Assembly (NCBI GenBank): GCA_945910005.1
Contig: OX246747.1
Span: 38,438,190-38,502,189 of the forward strand
Direction: 5' to 3'
Length of the DNA: 64,000 nt
DNA from: Isoperla grammatica
Lineage: Eukaryota > Arthropoda > Insecta > Plecoptera > Perlodidae
The position numbers and the translations under genes were made by a program. Position 1 is the first letter of the stretch. The number at the start of each line of letters is the position of its first letter. This document shows positions 31,236 to 43,560 of this stretch, in pieces. The notes under the pieces were generated by a model. That model searched no databases, was not told the origin of the DNA, and worked only from the letters and a program-made list of their open reading frames with translations.

Positions 31236-32080
31236 GCAAGTATAATGACTTCATCGTTCCGTATAAGAAATGAAATCATATTTATATTTTATCACCCGCG
31301 ATAGTAATCGATCGATAGTGGTCCAATCAATCGATAACTCCTTTTTAAGCGCTAAGCTTCCTTGAAGGTCGTATGAGATGATCTTTCACCTCCTCTACTC
31401 GGCGCTCGACACGGCTAGAGTGAGATGAGGGCGGATCGTTGCGACCATAGAGTGGTCAGTCAATCACATGCAATACATTTACTCTACGAACGCTTTCTTG
31501 AATTGTGTGTATATATTTTTTAAACGGAACAAACGAAAAACAAGGAAATATCAATGAGAAATAACTTCACCTGGATCTTTCCATTTTTTATCCTTGATGT
31601 AAAAATTGAACCGACTAATGCAGACACAAGTTTAGGAGAACATCTTTATACGTGGCTGATTTGTATTATAGTATCCCTCGTTGACGATCACAATAAATAA
31701 CATAACCTATACGGGTCTATATATATTACAACGAATTATATACTGTAAGAAATATATAAGGGGGGGGGGGGCTGTGGCACAAATTATATAGCCATACAAT
31801 CGGTAAAGTATGATAGAACCACATTGATCTACAGTCACGGATGAAATAACCGTGGTTTACCCGCTTGTAGTGCATTGAAATCACCGGGACAAACATTGTT
31901 GATATTGTTTCGAGTAGGGTTGCATGTTTCACGGAACGATTCTTGTAATTCCCTTTACCACCCCATGGGAACTTCATACTAATCTCCATTTGTCCCAATT
32001 TCATCAGTTTGCAACGGTTACATACAAAATCCCATTACCTTTGTTCTTGTCGAAAAATGTGTTACAATTATACCCGGCCA
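31236..32080. other. No gene recognised
   Basis: Includes a G12 run near 31760 and short chance frames. Confidence 0.5.
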
Positions 32081-32091
32081 TATTACACAAT

Positions 32092-32230
32092 TCAATACTT
32101 TCGTCAAACTTATTGAATTCAAGGACAAAAAAGCATCAATTAGTAGAAGCTACATTGTTGCAGTTTTTTAACAAACTGTTTTTGATTCGCTTTTGTTCTT
32201 GAATTCAATAAGTTTGACGAAAGTATTGAG
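32092..32230. mobile_element. Inverted-repeat element, 139 bp
   Basis: Arms CAATACTTTCGTCAAACTTA and TAAGTTTGACGAAAGTATTG pair over about 38 bp. Confidence 0.75.
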
Positions 32231-33290
32231 TCTTATAATGTTGGCATTAGAATATAATATGATAATTTTGCGTTTGAATACTGATCTATATGCACGATGA
32301 ACTTGTCACTAGTACTAGGTTCGATACCAATCACTCTCCGTTATGTGATAATTACTGTATCTATACTAGTTAACCATGATAGTCTAGAATTACTCCTCAA
32401 CTACATTCTTACAGTAATTATCAAGCATATGCAGTAATTAGCCGTATAATTCCTGCTAACATTGCTACTATAATTATTTCAGACGGTGATTCAATAATTT
32501 AAATATACGTTGATTGTTCCATAGAAGGTAGTAAATAACAACGAGCATGTGCGTAGTCTACCCATACCGGCCGAGAAGAGTAATTATTGTACACTGATTG
32601 GCTGTAACAAAGACATGTCATAAACAAATCAAGTTAATTTAAACTTTAATTAATTAATAGTGGTGGTAACCTTGATTGAAAGATGGTATGTTTGATTCGT
32701 TCGTCACGGAATGTCACGGAATGTCACGGAGTGTCGCGGGGTGATTGTCGAGTTACCATTAAAGGAATAAGGAAATGTATTATAGGTAGGTATTTGCGTA
32801 AATGGATGAGCGTGCAGCAGTGCAGAGAATGTGTGTTTGTGTACAACCTACGCACTTAGCGTTAGGGCTCGTGTAACTTACGCAATACGCTGACGAACGT
32901 GAAATAACGTTTTGAACAATACATGATCAGTTTTAAATTATTTTTGAAAACGCTATTTCTTATTTTTCATGGCTGTGTTATACCAGTTTAACACGTATTC
33001 TTATACTTTGGTCTACGAATCTATGCTCCTGCACTGTCGGCTAAATAGCACCACCACCTCTGTTTTGTTTCACCCTAGACACAACGTATTCTCATACCGA
33101 CCTCAGATACGTTATCTGCTGGCTATTTCATGCACTCTGTTTTAACGAAAATCAACATATTCCTGTAGTTCTTTCACACATTCGTAAAGTTGGCCAACCA
33201 CTGCACACAAGTGCACAAGCCTTGTGTATCCAAAATTAAATTATCCCTAATGGATCTGTTTTAGGAACTGGAGAAGTGGAAAATTAAGAT
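32231..33290. other. No gene recognised
   Basis: AT-rich, with a small GGAATGTCAC triplication near 32708-32740. Confidence 0.5.
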
Positions 33291-33295
33291 AGTAT

Positions 33296-33463
33296 AGTCG
33301 TCGTACAACAACTTCGGTACCGGTATTGCTTCCGTCACGGGTGGGTGAGCGGCAGCCAAACAGCGGCCGTGGCTAATTCAAATACCTGCTCGGGTTGGCC
33401 GAGACCCTAAACACGTCATTGATTGATGACGAAACCATTACCGAAGTTGTTGTACTGCGACTT
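33296..33463. mobile_element. Inverted-repeat element, about 168 bp
   Basis: Arms AGTCGTCGTACAACAACTTC and its near-complement ending TACTGCGACTTT, with a GC-rich middle. Confidence 0.65.
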
Positions 33464-33703
33464 TACCATTGCACTCGGTTATTTCAGAAGCAAGAGACAA
33501 GTCACATTAGATATCTCCCTACCAGAATGCATATAAACAATTTTAATCCATCCACCGCCACCTAGCTATAGAGACCTTGGCAACAACGTGAGTGGGAGGC
33601 GATACACAACAACAACTACAACACATGATTGATGACTCCGACAACATCTCAATCGCATCACACAATCCGTAATTAATAAAACCTTGGTGGCGTCTCACAC
33701 TTC

Positions 33704-33742
33704 ACTCACTCACTCACTCACTCACTCACTCACTCACTCACA
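33704..33742. repeat. (ACTC)n microsatellite
   Basis: About nine ACTC units. Confidence 0.95.
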
Positions 33743-34045
33743 CTCTCTCCTAATAAGGCACGGGGAGGTTGAAGCTGCATCCGATATCACGGCTTCCTGG
33801 TTACCTCCGTGAAGGATCTCGTGTGCACACGGCTATCTGACCCCTGGCTATGTGCAAGGCCACTCGTGATTATTAATTTCATTCCGTTAATTTAATCACA
33901 GAAAAAAAAAAAAAATACAAAAAAAACCGTCAAATTTGTATACTCTATTGAGAGAAAAACAGACCAAAAATTAAATTTTCATTATGTTTTAAAGAAATTT
34001 GATCAGATTTTGTAAAAACAGATTCCAAAGAAATGCTGTGATTTA

Positions 34046-34262
34046 CTTGTTGATTCTGGCACTTGTCCGCAGGTGTTCGCACTGTCTAATCACTGATTCA
34101 TATGTTTCGTATTTGAAATATCGATCTTTGATTGGTTATCGCTCACTCGTCGATGATGTTCGAAGCCTACAGGGTTGGTTTAGTCACTTTAAATTAAAGT
34201 TCCCCACTGCAAATCAGTTTAGTTACTGAGTGGGTAGACTCTAAATCTGTATTTATTTATTT
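34046..34262 (+). repeat. SINE S1 copy
   Basis: From CTTGTTGATTCTGGCAC to the GTATTTATTTATTTAC tail. It has GTTCGAAGCC. Confidence 0.8.
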
Positions 34263-34269
34263 ACAAGTC

Positions 34270-35200
34270 CAAGATATGTGCTAGTGAGACAGACGATTTC
34301 CCGTAAACATGTTACTAGAAACTGAACAATAAATAATTTAATTTCCAAGTATTACGCGTATTAAAAAAAAATTAAAACCATGTATAGTAAGTATTTCCTT
34401 ACGTGATCGCCGTGCACAATATATCAAATGACGAAGGATTTCATTGACTGTCAGTACACAGTACTTGATTTAGTCTGACATCGATGTTACAAAACGTTCT
34501 TTATATGGAGTGAAGTTGGCAGCGGACGGTACAGTGTATGTGTTATGACAGGTATAACCTTCTCGTTAGATATAATCCATAAGGCTGTTCCAACACGTCA
34601 AGATATGTATTTCAATGGCAGCTCCCATGATGAGATTCTTGTAAGAGGAGAATATCACTTAAAAGTGCAACAAGTGACCTTGAGCCTTCAGTTTAGCGGA
34701 CGTGTGATGGATCTTGACTTATCAATGTCACGGTCAGATGGCGTGATTGATTTTTCATTCTTTTTAAACATGACGTAAAAAGGAAAATATGTTACGTTTA
34801 GCCAAGGTTCTCTCAATCTTCCTTGTGTAGATGGATTATTTTCCCCTAGGTCAGTTATTATTGCAGTCAGATATATGGCTGACAATGTCTTATTGAAGGA
34901 ATAGAGTCATGGGCATTAATTTTAAAATATTAATGGAGAGAATGTACAATAAAAGGCAAGACAAAGAAACCCTCTTCTCTCGTCAACTCTTCTTGTAGTT
35001 TACACAATCATTTTCGTAAACTTTGTTGACAGATATACTTTATATTTTGTGTTAAGCATATTTGTTTTCTATTGACAGCTCAAATGTCCACACACATTTT
35101 GGTCTGACCACTCAAAATACACGAAATGCATTCTGGTGGCAAGAAAATAAACTACTATGAGGAGGAGTTTAGCTATGCATTGTTGTTTTATTGTTAAATC
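34270..35200. other. No gene recognised; one smooth open frame
   Basis: The plus frame at 34545-34778 (77 residues) has reasonable composition but no domain I recognise and no splice evidence. Confidence 0.4.
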
Positions 35201-35214
35201 ATCATGTCGCTATA

Positions 35215-35500
35215 GGGTACTTGCAACTGACGTCACAGCCGAACTACAACAATGGACAAATGAATCGAACTGATGGACAAACAACGAGCTGTCAAAATAA
35301 TAAAATTGCAACATTATGAAGAAAACGAGGTATGGCGATAGTAACTGCTCATCAGTTAAACATTTAATGATGGGCAACCAAGTTGTGAAAGTTTTGTATG
35401 TTTCTTGTTTGGTTTGAAGATTTGTTTTCAAAATTAGAATATTTGTTTTTTTTACAGCTTGTTGTTTGTCCATCGATTCATTTAATTTGTTTCATTGTTG
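35215..35500. mobile_element. M1 MITE, right end lost
   Basis: Left end after TATA with GGGTACTTGCAACTGACGTC. The inner ATGGACAAACAACGAGCTGT and its inverted match are present. Confidence 0.75.
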
Positions 35501-35895
35501 TAAAGCAAGCTTAGCAGCGCTGTCTATGGCAGCAATGACTGACTAATGAGTGCAACATGTACCCAGGCTCGTGTCGAGCGACCACAAATGTCAACACCGC
35601 GTCTGCTATTGTCTAGCGAGCACGTGGCCGCCTGCCAAACCGTGCAAAGCCTCTTGGACTGACTGTTCCGGATTTCCTCGTCTCGCAGATCAATCATCTA
35701 GGAGGCCTTGACCCCAATGAGCCATTCAACACGTGTTTCTTGAGAGTCACTGCAACTGAATACTCGACGGCGCGAAACCAAGGTCCTTTACTAAATCTGC
35801 AAACGGTGGTTCGGTGGACCTTTGAAACCCTATCGTAGTTCACCATCTATGGCGATCCAAACAACACTCACTGAGTATTCATAATGGATACACTA

Positions 35896-36112
35896 CAACG
35901 GTCAAAACTATTTGACTTCTTTGGAATCACTGCATCACAACGTTCAAACTGGTTGACTTCTTTGGAATCACTGCCTCACAACGTTCAAAACTGTTTGACT
36001 TCTTTGGAATCACTGCCTCCCAACCCAACGTTCAAAACTGTTTGACTTCTTTGGAATCACTGCCTCACAACGTTCCAAACTGTTTGACTTCTTTGGAGTC
36101 ACTGCCTCCTCG
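35896..36112. repeat. About 42-bp minisatellite
   Basis: Four to five units of CACTGCCTCACAACGTTCAA plus ACTGTTTGACTTCTTTGGAA. One unit has a 4-bp CAAC insertion. Confidence 0.88.
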
Positions 36113-36445
36113 AGCGGTTTTTGGGTGACTTCTAGCCAAATGGCGAGGCGATCAGGCTCTAATCTGAGTCGGTTGGACCTAGAAGATTGAAGAAGTTTTT
36201 GATAGGAAAACTTTTTTATCGACTCGAATTTAACTAGAGCCTCTCCGCGTGGCAGCGCTGTTCTCATGTCACCGCCTTTATAACGGTAAATTCTGCCAGT
36301 TTCCTGTTAGATTACTATAGACAGAGTGCTCTAACCACATATAGCTAATACACTTGTGCTCTAACAAGCTCTCAAACCCCTTCAAATAACGAAACATTCG
36401 CTCTTACCACGCGGTTCGGAAGTAAAGACACACATGAAAAGAAAA

Positions 36446-36600
36446 TATAGATCTTTGATTGGTTATCGCTCACTCGTCGATGGTGTTCGGAGCCTACAGG
36501 GTTGGTTTAGGCGCTTTAAATTAAAGTCCCCCACTGAAAATCAGTCTTGTTACCGAGTGGGTAGACTCTATAAATAAGAAATTAATTTTATTTTTATTTA
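36446..36600 (+). repeat. SINE S1, 5' truncated
   Basis: Starts at ATCTTTGATTGGTTATCGC and ends TTTTATTTTTATTTA. Confidence 0.78.
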
Positions 36601-36992
36601 ATCTAGTTTTCCTCCTCCAACAATGCGCCTTGCAATCTCCCGCCTACCAGATGCTACCGGCAATACTCTGCTCCGTATAGGGACCCAGATCGCAATATAG
36701 ATATATCGGTAACGATGCCAGGAAGGAGATTGCGAATTGTATCAACTTAACTACAGGGGCAGGGCATATTAATTACGGTAGGAGTATACACAAGTTACTG
36801 TGGTTGTGGGCGTGCACGCAAATATTGGAATAAGATCTTTGGCGATCGTATCCGCTAGGCGGTGAGCTGGGAGATGCGGACCGCGTAGAAAACACTCGAT
36901 CGTTATTAATGGTCGTGAGCTTCCTGTATGATTCTATGCTCAATGCAAAATAGGGAGTATTCACGTGTCGTCACAACAGCTATACGAAAATG

Positions 36993-37075
36993 TGGGGCTC
37001 GTTGGTCTAGTATAGGAGGTTAAACCTACTTCCAATGCAAAAGATTGCATTCAACTCCAGGTACGTGTAAGGATT
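36993..37075 (+). repeat. tRNA-like 5' segment (SINE head or tRNA-Pro pseudogene)
   Basis: GGCTCGTTGGTCTAGTATA resembles the 5' end of eukaryotic tRNA-Pro. The 3' part (ACTTCCAATGCAAAAGATTG) does not complete a tRNA. CCTACTTCCAATGCAGAT also occurs near 25214. Confidence 0.4.
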
Positions 37076-37130
37076 TTTTAACTTTGGACATTGACTAAGT
37101 ACATCGCTTTTTATGACACTAGTATGTACA

Positions 37131-37254
37131 TAAACGGTGACTTTAGAGCCATCATACCAACGAAGCACATAATAAATGGTATAATTACCGCTACTAAAAA
37201 ATCAGTTCTTGTAACTGAGTGGGTAACAATAAATAAAAATGTATTTATTTATAC
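37131..37254 (+). repeat. SINE S1 short subfamily
   Basis: Head AAACGGTGACTTTAGAGCC is joined to AAAAATCAGTTCTTGTAACT with the centre missing, then the GTATTTATTTAT tail. Confidence 0.65.
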
Positions 37255-37568
37255 TAATGATGAGTTGTGGAAATAGCCTACTAGTCTAAGCAAACTGGCA
37301 ACCGCAACTTTAATTATTATATAATACGACACCTACATTAGAATGTGTGTGCGTGTACGTAGGTACAATGAATGCACATTTCACACCCACACACCGATGA
37401 ATGAATGGAGTTTACATGGTCGAGTGAATCTACATTATACATACATACACAACCTCTTCACACCTACGTTTGTATCTGCACGACCTAAACAAAAGATTGA
37501 GACCTCGTAAGAGTGCACAACTCTTGAGTTACCGTCATGGTGAGCAAGCTTGCACCCTTTTGGAGTAC

Positions 37569-37717
37569 GGCCCGGTATTATAACGCCCGGCTAAACGTTT
37601 AGCACTGGACTAACTTCTTTTTTCCTATGAAACCACGCTTAGGATTGGTGGTTGCCATGGAGAAAACAAGTTAGCGTCGGGCTAAATATTTTTAGCCGGG
37701 CGTTATAATACCGGGCC
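37569..37717. mobile_element. Palindromic MITE with H1-like core (family H2)
   Basis: Ends GGCCCGGTATTATAACGCCC and GGGCGTTATAATACCGGGCC, 149 bp. The ends are unrelated to H1 except for the GG..CC tips. The centre contains GATTGGTGGTTGCCATGGAG, as in H1. Confidence 0.85.
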
Positions 37718-37889
37718 TAAGCATACTTTCATACTACCCCAATATTTGACTCTAAGACGAGAAACTGATCACGAAATTTTAAACAATGTGTTGTAAAAAC
37801 GTAACAGGTTTGGAAAAAATATACCCCCAAAGTAAACAATCAACAGTAAAATATAAAAGAATCAACTAATATTGGCTTGATTGTTTCTA

Positions 37890-40800
37890 TATTAGTCCAG
37901 CATCAAATGGAATCCTGTGCAATTTCGAGGAAAGAGTATAGCACCATATACCAATGTGTTCATAAGGTTTCACAGTATTTAGCGCACTTTGGTGCCAGAG
38001 CGATATCCGCGACTGGGGGCGGGGGCGGTGCCCCCAATTTTGACTACGCATTGCATTGAATATCGCTCAATTACGGCCAAACAGTTGGTCTGACAACGAA
38101 AATGATAATTATAAAATATATTTGTGTGTAATTGTTAAATATTTCCTTGTCACAATTATTCATGTACGGTACATAGTGCGAAAGTTATCGTCAATTAAGT
38201 ATAAAATTAATATATTCTCAATATATGAAACCATGGGACAACCATATATTATCAAAACATTACAAACACATTCATACACGTATAGAAATGTCAGAGTGTT
38301 GCCATATCGGTGATTTTTTTTCATAATTTTATCTTCAAGCGATTGGTATTAGTGAAGTATTAAAGACAAGAATGCGTGGGGCTTTTGTGCGCCCGCTAAA
38401 CACATGTGTAATGCATAGAAGCATTGGCAATCATAATATTGTACTATTTCGAAAGAAAAGTACACTTATATCTTCGTTTTAGCTTGTAAAATAATAATTT
38501 GGATGGTGCCAAGCTCCAAAATTAGGCGTTTACAAGTTATACATAAAAAACAAAATGGCCGACTCGCATGAGGTTTTGCCTATTTATCTTCACAATCGTG
38601 CATTTTTTGGCAAAACTTAATATGACAAAAATTGTTTCTAGTAAAATTCTACACACATATAATACTTGGATATTTTCATAGAAAGTACTACTTACGTACC
38701 AATTTAATTTTTGTATGTGTGCATCTGAACTCAAATGTACAAAACTTGGCTCCCGTTCGCTTCTTGATGAAGCAACTGTGACCTACGGGAGTGTTCTTAA
38801 TATCTTCTTTTAAGCTCATCAAATAATAATATTGATGGTGCCAAGCTCCAATGATAGGCGTTTACGTGTTGCATGTGAAAAACAAAATGGCTGTCACTTC
38901 AGGTGGTTTTGGAAATTTATCTTCATAACCGTACTATTTATGACAAAATCTAACATGAAAAAAAATATTCCTTGTAAAATTCTACATACAATTCATATTC
39001 AGGTATTTTCATATGATTTACCATTTACCTACAAATTCAGATTTGTGTATGTTAATCTGTACTCAAATGTACAAGCATTGGCTCCCCTGGGCTACTTGAT
39101 GAAGCAAGTATGGACTATGAGAGTGGGCTAAATCTCTTCCTTTTAGCTTATAGAACAATCATTTTGATGGTGCGAAACTCAAGTACTAGGCGTTCAAGAG
39201 AAACACGTAAAAAAAAAAAAAACATTTGAGTACGAATTAACATGAAGAAATTTTAATTTTTAGGTTAATGGTAAGTCCTATAAAAATATGTTAATATCAT
39301 ATGTGTGTACAATTTTACAAGAAATAATTTTTGTCATATTACATTTTGTCATAAAACGTACGGTTATGTCGGTAAATTGGAAAAAACTACCTATAGTGGT
39401 GGCCATTTTGTATTTTACGTGTAACTCGATAATGCCCCATATTTAAGGTAGGCACCATCACAATTATTACTTTATAAGCTATAAAGAAGAGACTGAGCCC
39501 ACTCCTATACTTGCTTCATCAAACAACCGACAGATGTACATCTGAATACACCCTATTAGCGGGCATTTTGTTTTTTGCGTGTTTCTCTTGAACGCCTAGT
39601 ACTTGAGTTTCGCACCATCAAAATTATTATTCTACAAGCTAAAAGGAAGAGATTTAGCCCACTCTCATAGTCCATACTTGCTTCATCAAGTAGCCCAGGG
39701 AAGCCAATGCTTGTACATTTGAGTACAGATTAACATACACAAATCTAAATTTGTAGGTAAATGGTAAATCATATGAAAATACCTGAATATGAATTGTATG
39801 TAGAATTTTACAAGGAATATTTTTTGTCATGTTAGATTTTGTCATAAATAGTACGGTTATGAAGATAAATTGCCAAAACCACCTGAAGTGACAGCCATTT
39901 TGTGTTTCACATGCAACACGTAAACGCCTATCATTGGAGCTTGGCACCATCAATATTATTATTTGATGAGCTTAAAAGAAGATATTAAGAACACTCCCGT
40001 AGGTCACAGTTGCTTCATCAAGAAGCGAACGGGAGCCAAGTTTTGTACATTTGAGTTCAGATGCACACATACAAAAATTAAATTTGTACGTAAGTAGTAC
40101 TTCCTATGCAAATATCCAAGTATCATGTGTGTGTAGAATTTTACTAGAAACAATTTTTGTCATATTAAGTTTTGCCAAAAAATGCACGATTGTGAAGATA
40201 AATAGGCAAAACCTCATGAGAGTCGGCCATTTTGTTTTTTATGTATAACTTGTAAACGCCTAATTTTGGAGCTTGGCACCATCCAAATTATTATTTTACA
40301 AGCTAAAACGAAGATATAAGTGTACTTTTCTTTCGAAATAGTACAATATTATGATTGCCAATGCTTCTATGCATTACACCTGTGTTTAGCGGGCGCACAA
40401 AAGCCCCACGCATTCTTGTCTTTAATACTTCACTTATACCAATCGCTTGAAGATAAAATTATGAAAAAAAATCACCGATACGGCAACACTCTGACATTTC
40501 TATACGTGTATGAATGTGTTTGTAATGTTTTGATAATATATGGTTGTCCCATGGTTTTATATATTGAGAATATATTAATGTTATACTTAATTGACGATAA
40601 CTTTCGCACTATGTACCGTACATAGATAATTGTGATAACGAAATATTTATCAATTACACACAAATATATTTTATAATCATCATTTTCGTTGTCAGACCAA
40701 CCGTTTGGCCGTAATTGAGCGATATTCAATGCAATGCGTAGTCAAAATTGGGGGCACCGCCCCCGCCCCCAGTCGCGGATATCGCTCTGGCACCAAAGTG

Positions 40801-40906
40801 CGCTAAATACTGTGAAACCTTATGAACACCTTGGTATATGGTGCTATACTCTTTCCTCGAAATTGCACAGGACTATGATTTTGGACACTTTGATGCTGGA
40901 CTAATA
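37890..40906. mobile_element. Foldback element, about 3 kb
   Basis: Two arms of about 1.33 kb (37890-39213 and 39566-40906) are near-perfect inverted copies, starting TATTAGTCCAGCATCAAA. Each arm's inner half is built of 332-bp direct repeats starting near GATGGTGCCAAGCTCC (38502, 38834, 39166), mirrored with CACCATC at 39616, 39946 and 40276. The centre (39214-39565) holds an additional diverged unit in inverted orientation. No transposase was found. The layout resembles FB/Galileo-type foldback elements, but the superfamily is not proven. Confidence 0.9.
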
Positions 40907-41207
40907 GCAGTAACGATTTACTTTTTAGAAACAACCTGTTGCACAAAAAATGTAAAGGTATATTCGGTCTAGCTAGACCTCACTTGTGTAGCCCAAATGA
41001 TCTACTTGTGCCTGCTCAATAAAACACAAATAAAACAAGACTATGATCGAAGGCAAACAGCAATTAAGAGTGGGCGTGTCCGGGTGTGTGTATATATGTG
41101 ATGCTCTATCTTAATGGACAACTGCCGGGCGTTGATGGGGGGGGGGGGGTATAACTATAACTACAATTCACGGTATAGTTTTCCTGCCCCACGACGGGAC
41201 GGTTTAG

Positions 41208-41286
41208 ACGACTTACGGGTGAGTCTCGCATATCACGAGAAGTTGCTCCGAACACAACGCGAGATCTTATCTCACGTGTCACAGAG
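41208..41286 (+). CDS. Candidate exon, unrecognised charged helix
   Basis: GGTTTAG acceptor, 79 bp, CAGAG|GTGTGT donor. The frame has 25 open codons: DLRVSLAYHEKLLRTQREIL then SHVSQ. Charge and leucine spacing suggest an alpha helix. The same frame stays open upstream through RYSFPAPRRDG to a poly-G run and closes at GTG TAG downstream. The splice sites are only fair and no partner exon was recognised. Confidence 0.25.
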
Positions 41287-41397
41287 GTGTGTATAGGTCA
41301 CGGCATGTTGGATACATCACACTCGCACTTTATTGTTGCAGACGGTAAAACAATCTAGGCAGCCGAGAGATGCGAATATGTAGACCGACTTATGTTG

Positions 41398-41535
41398 TAC
41401 CGAGGCAACCTTACAGATGCTTTCGTCATGGACGCGGGATCGTGGCCAATCAGTGAGCCTCACGGGTAAATACCCACCGCTGATTGGCCACAAGTTTCTC
41501 GTCTGTGACGAGAGCATCTGTAAGGTTGTCCCGGG
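41398..41535. mobile_element. Inverted-repeat element, 138 bp
   Basis: Arms GGCAACCTTACAGATGCTTT and AGAGCATCTGTAAGGTTGTC, plus inner GTGGCCAATCAG/CTGATTGGCCAC. It lies 9 bp before an M1 MITE. Confidence 0.75.
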
Positions 41536-41544
41536 ACAAGTATA

Positions 41545-41850
41545 GGGCACTAGCAACACCAAAATACAACAATGAAACAAAAGAATTGAATCGATGGACA
41601 AACAACAAGCTGTCAAAAAATAATATCTTCTGATTTTGGAAAACAAAAAACAAACAAATACAAATACAAAACTTTCACTTAAACGTTGTCCATCATTAGA
41701 AATTTTAAATGGCGAGCAGTTAATATTGCTACACTTATTTTTATTTGTATGGTTGCAATTTTATTATTTTGACAGCTGATTGTTTGTCCATCAGTTCAAT
41801 TCTTTTGTTCCATTGTTGTAGTCCTGATGTGACGTCAGTTGCGGGTTCCC
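41545..41850. mobile_element. M1 MITE
   Basis: Left end TA|GGGCACTAGCAACACCAAA. The right end is diverged and shares GTGACGTCAGTTGC with the copy at 35215. Confidence 0.8.
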
Positions 41851-42138
41851 TTGACACTAAATGGAAGAACGTACAAGTCGAGCGTGGTACCACTTATTTG
41901 TCTTGTTTTAGTTGTAAGTTAATGTCTTATTTTATGCCTGGAAGTCAATCACAGAACTCGTAACCTTCACCGAAACGAATTATTACGGAGTTGAACAAAA
42001 GTTCTCCACCTTTCAATGATGTACGGCTACATACACGTATAAATCAAGGACAGGACAGAAAATGTACTTTACCTTAACATTTATTGAACACTTGCCTTGT
42101 TGTCTAGTGTCAGGCTAGAATTCATAGTCGTGCCCTAC

Positions 42139-42232
42139 ACCTAGGGGCGCCCGTTGCTGCCAGGTATCACTTTCATGTATATGCTATTTTCGCATAACGA
42201 AAACAAATCCTTCGCAACAACGGGCGCCCCTA
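42139..42232. mobile_element. Small inverted-repeat element
   Basis: CCTAGGGGCGCCCGTTGC and GCAACAACGGGCGCCCCTAGG frame about 55 bp. Confidence 0.65.
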
Positions 42233-42387
42233 GGGCCGACTGAATACGGACCTTTCTATTACATTCGTAGAAGAAGAACAACAATCAGTTATATTTGATA
42301 ACAAGACTTGGAGTATTTACTTAGTATTAGTATATATATTATATAGTATATAGTATTTATTTATTAAGACAATCTCTTGGAGTATTT

Positions 42388-42520
42388 ACGATCTCGGGAT
42401 AAGGCTCTACAAGTTATCCTCTAGATAAGCAACGTTTCTAAGCTTCTGTTTGGTGGTTTCCATGATGTAAACAAGTTATCCCAAGGATAAAGTTATACGG
42501 AGATCCTAATATCGGGGATA
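42388..42520. mobile_element. Possible third MITE with H1-like core
   Basis: GGTGGTTTCCATGATGTAAA and ACAAGTTATCC echo the H1/H2 core, between imperfect GGGATAAGG-type inverted arms. Borders are uncertain. Confidence 0.45.
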
Positions 42521-42578
42521 AGGAAGGTTTCTTGACTAGGTACCCTTTGATTTACACAATGTCTCCCGGTGCATATGT

Positions 42579-42842
42579 TAGCTCAACGAAGCACTCAAGA
42601 AATTCAAAGTTGTTCCGAATCGACCTTGTTGATTCTGACATTTGTCCACAGGTGTTCGCACTGTCCAATCACTGATTCATATGCTTCGTATTGAAATATC
42701 GATCTTTGATTGGTTATCGCTCACTCGTCGATGGTGTTCTGAGCCTACATGGTTGGTTAAGTCGCTACAAATTAAAGTCCCCCACTGAAAATCAGTTTCG
42801 TTACTGAGTGGGTAGACTCTAAATGTGAATTTATTTATTTAC
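42579..42842 (+). repeat. SINE S1 near full length
   Basis: Head AACGAAGCACTCAAGAAATT through to TGAATTTATTTATTTAC. Confidence 0.83.
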
Positions 42843-43176
42843 ACACAAACGGGCGACAGAACAGATATATCCCAGATGATAGGATATGATACACGGACAG
42901 ATTAGGTATATTACGAATCGTACCAAGGTCGCTGAGCAAATAAGATGATTAAGTGCGAGAGGTTTAACGACCGACATTGCGGAAAAGGCATAAATTAAGT
43001 TTATATGTCCGAGCTGAATCGTACGGCTTAGAGGTCGGCCATAAACCTGAGGTCAACAACTCGTCATCGTGTTTAGCTGTGTAGAGAGAGTCTTGTCCTG
43101 ATCTTGTTCGTTTTTACTACAACTACGCAATACTGCGTTAACAGTAGTAATAATAATTCCCCGCAGAAATACCTGC

Positions 43177-43395
43177 TTTAATTTCATGTTGGTTTTTGGT
43201 CAACAGGTGATGGTTTTTCTAATCTTACGATAGGGAAGATACGGGAATTGCGTAAACTTTAAGTCGAATACACTAAACAAAGTAGGTCGGAGACCTCCGT
43301 TTTGTTTTTTAGGTAATTGAAAAGCACACCTACGATAATGTTTGTTGTAAATTTTAGCCAAATATCATTATAAGTAAATCTTCATTGGATCGACT
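43177..43395 (+). repeat. Direct repeat, about 200 bp, left copy
   Basis: TTTAATTTCATGTTGGTTTT to CAAATATCATTATAAGTAAA. The right copy is at 43674-43880. Confidence 0.85.
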
Positions 43396-43479
43396 TTAAG
43401 CCTCAACACAACGCAAGAGTCATGCTGTCACACGGAGTAACAGGTAGACGTAAACCCACAATTTGAAGTTGGCTCCCTA

Positions 43480-43560
43480 CACTTTCATTGGTCGGCCCCG
43501 CCGTGACGTCACGCAGTGTTGCCGTGGTCGGGCTCGCGCCTCGCCCGTTTCGCAATGTTA
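43480..43560 (+). promoter_or_regulatory. Promoter-like patch (CCAAT and CRE)
   Basis: ATTGG (reverse CCAAT), GC-rich sequence and a perfect CRE palindrome TGACGTCA within about 30 bp. Function is inferred from motifs only. Confidence 0.35.

Noticed and set aside
34545..34778. 77-residue plus-strand gene
   Set aside because: Composition is fair but I see no conserved motif, splice partner or promoter, so it is left as unannotated sequence.
36404..36445. ATG-containing first exon for the ADAMTS gene
   Set aside because: MCVFTSEPR ends in a phase-1 donor that would fit exon A, but it has no hydrophobic signal core and directly abuts a SINE.
37877..40729. Mirror-image frames of 60-101 residues
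   Set aside because: They come in pairs because of the foldback arms, with no recognised domain and AT-rich codon use.
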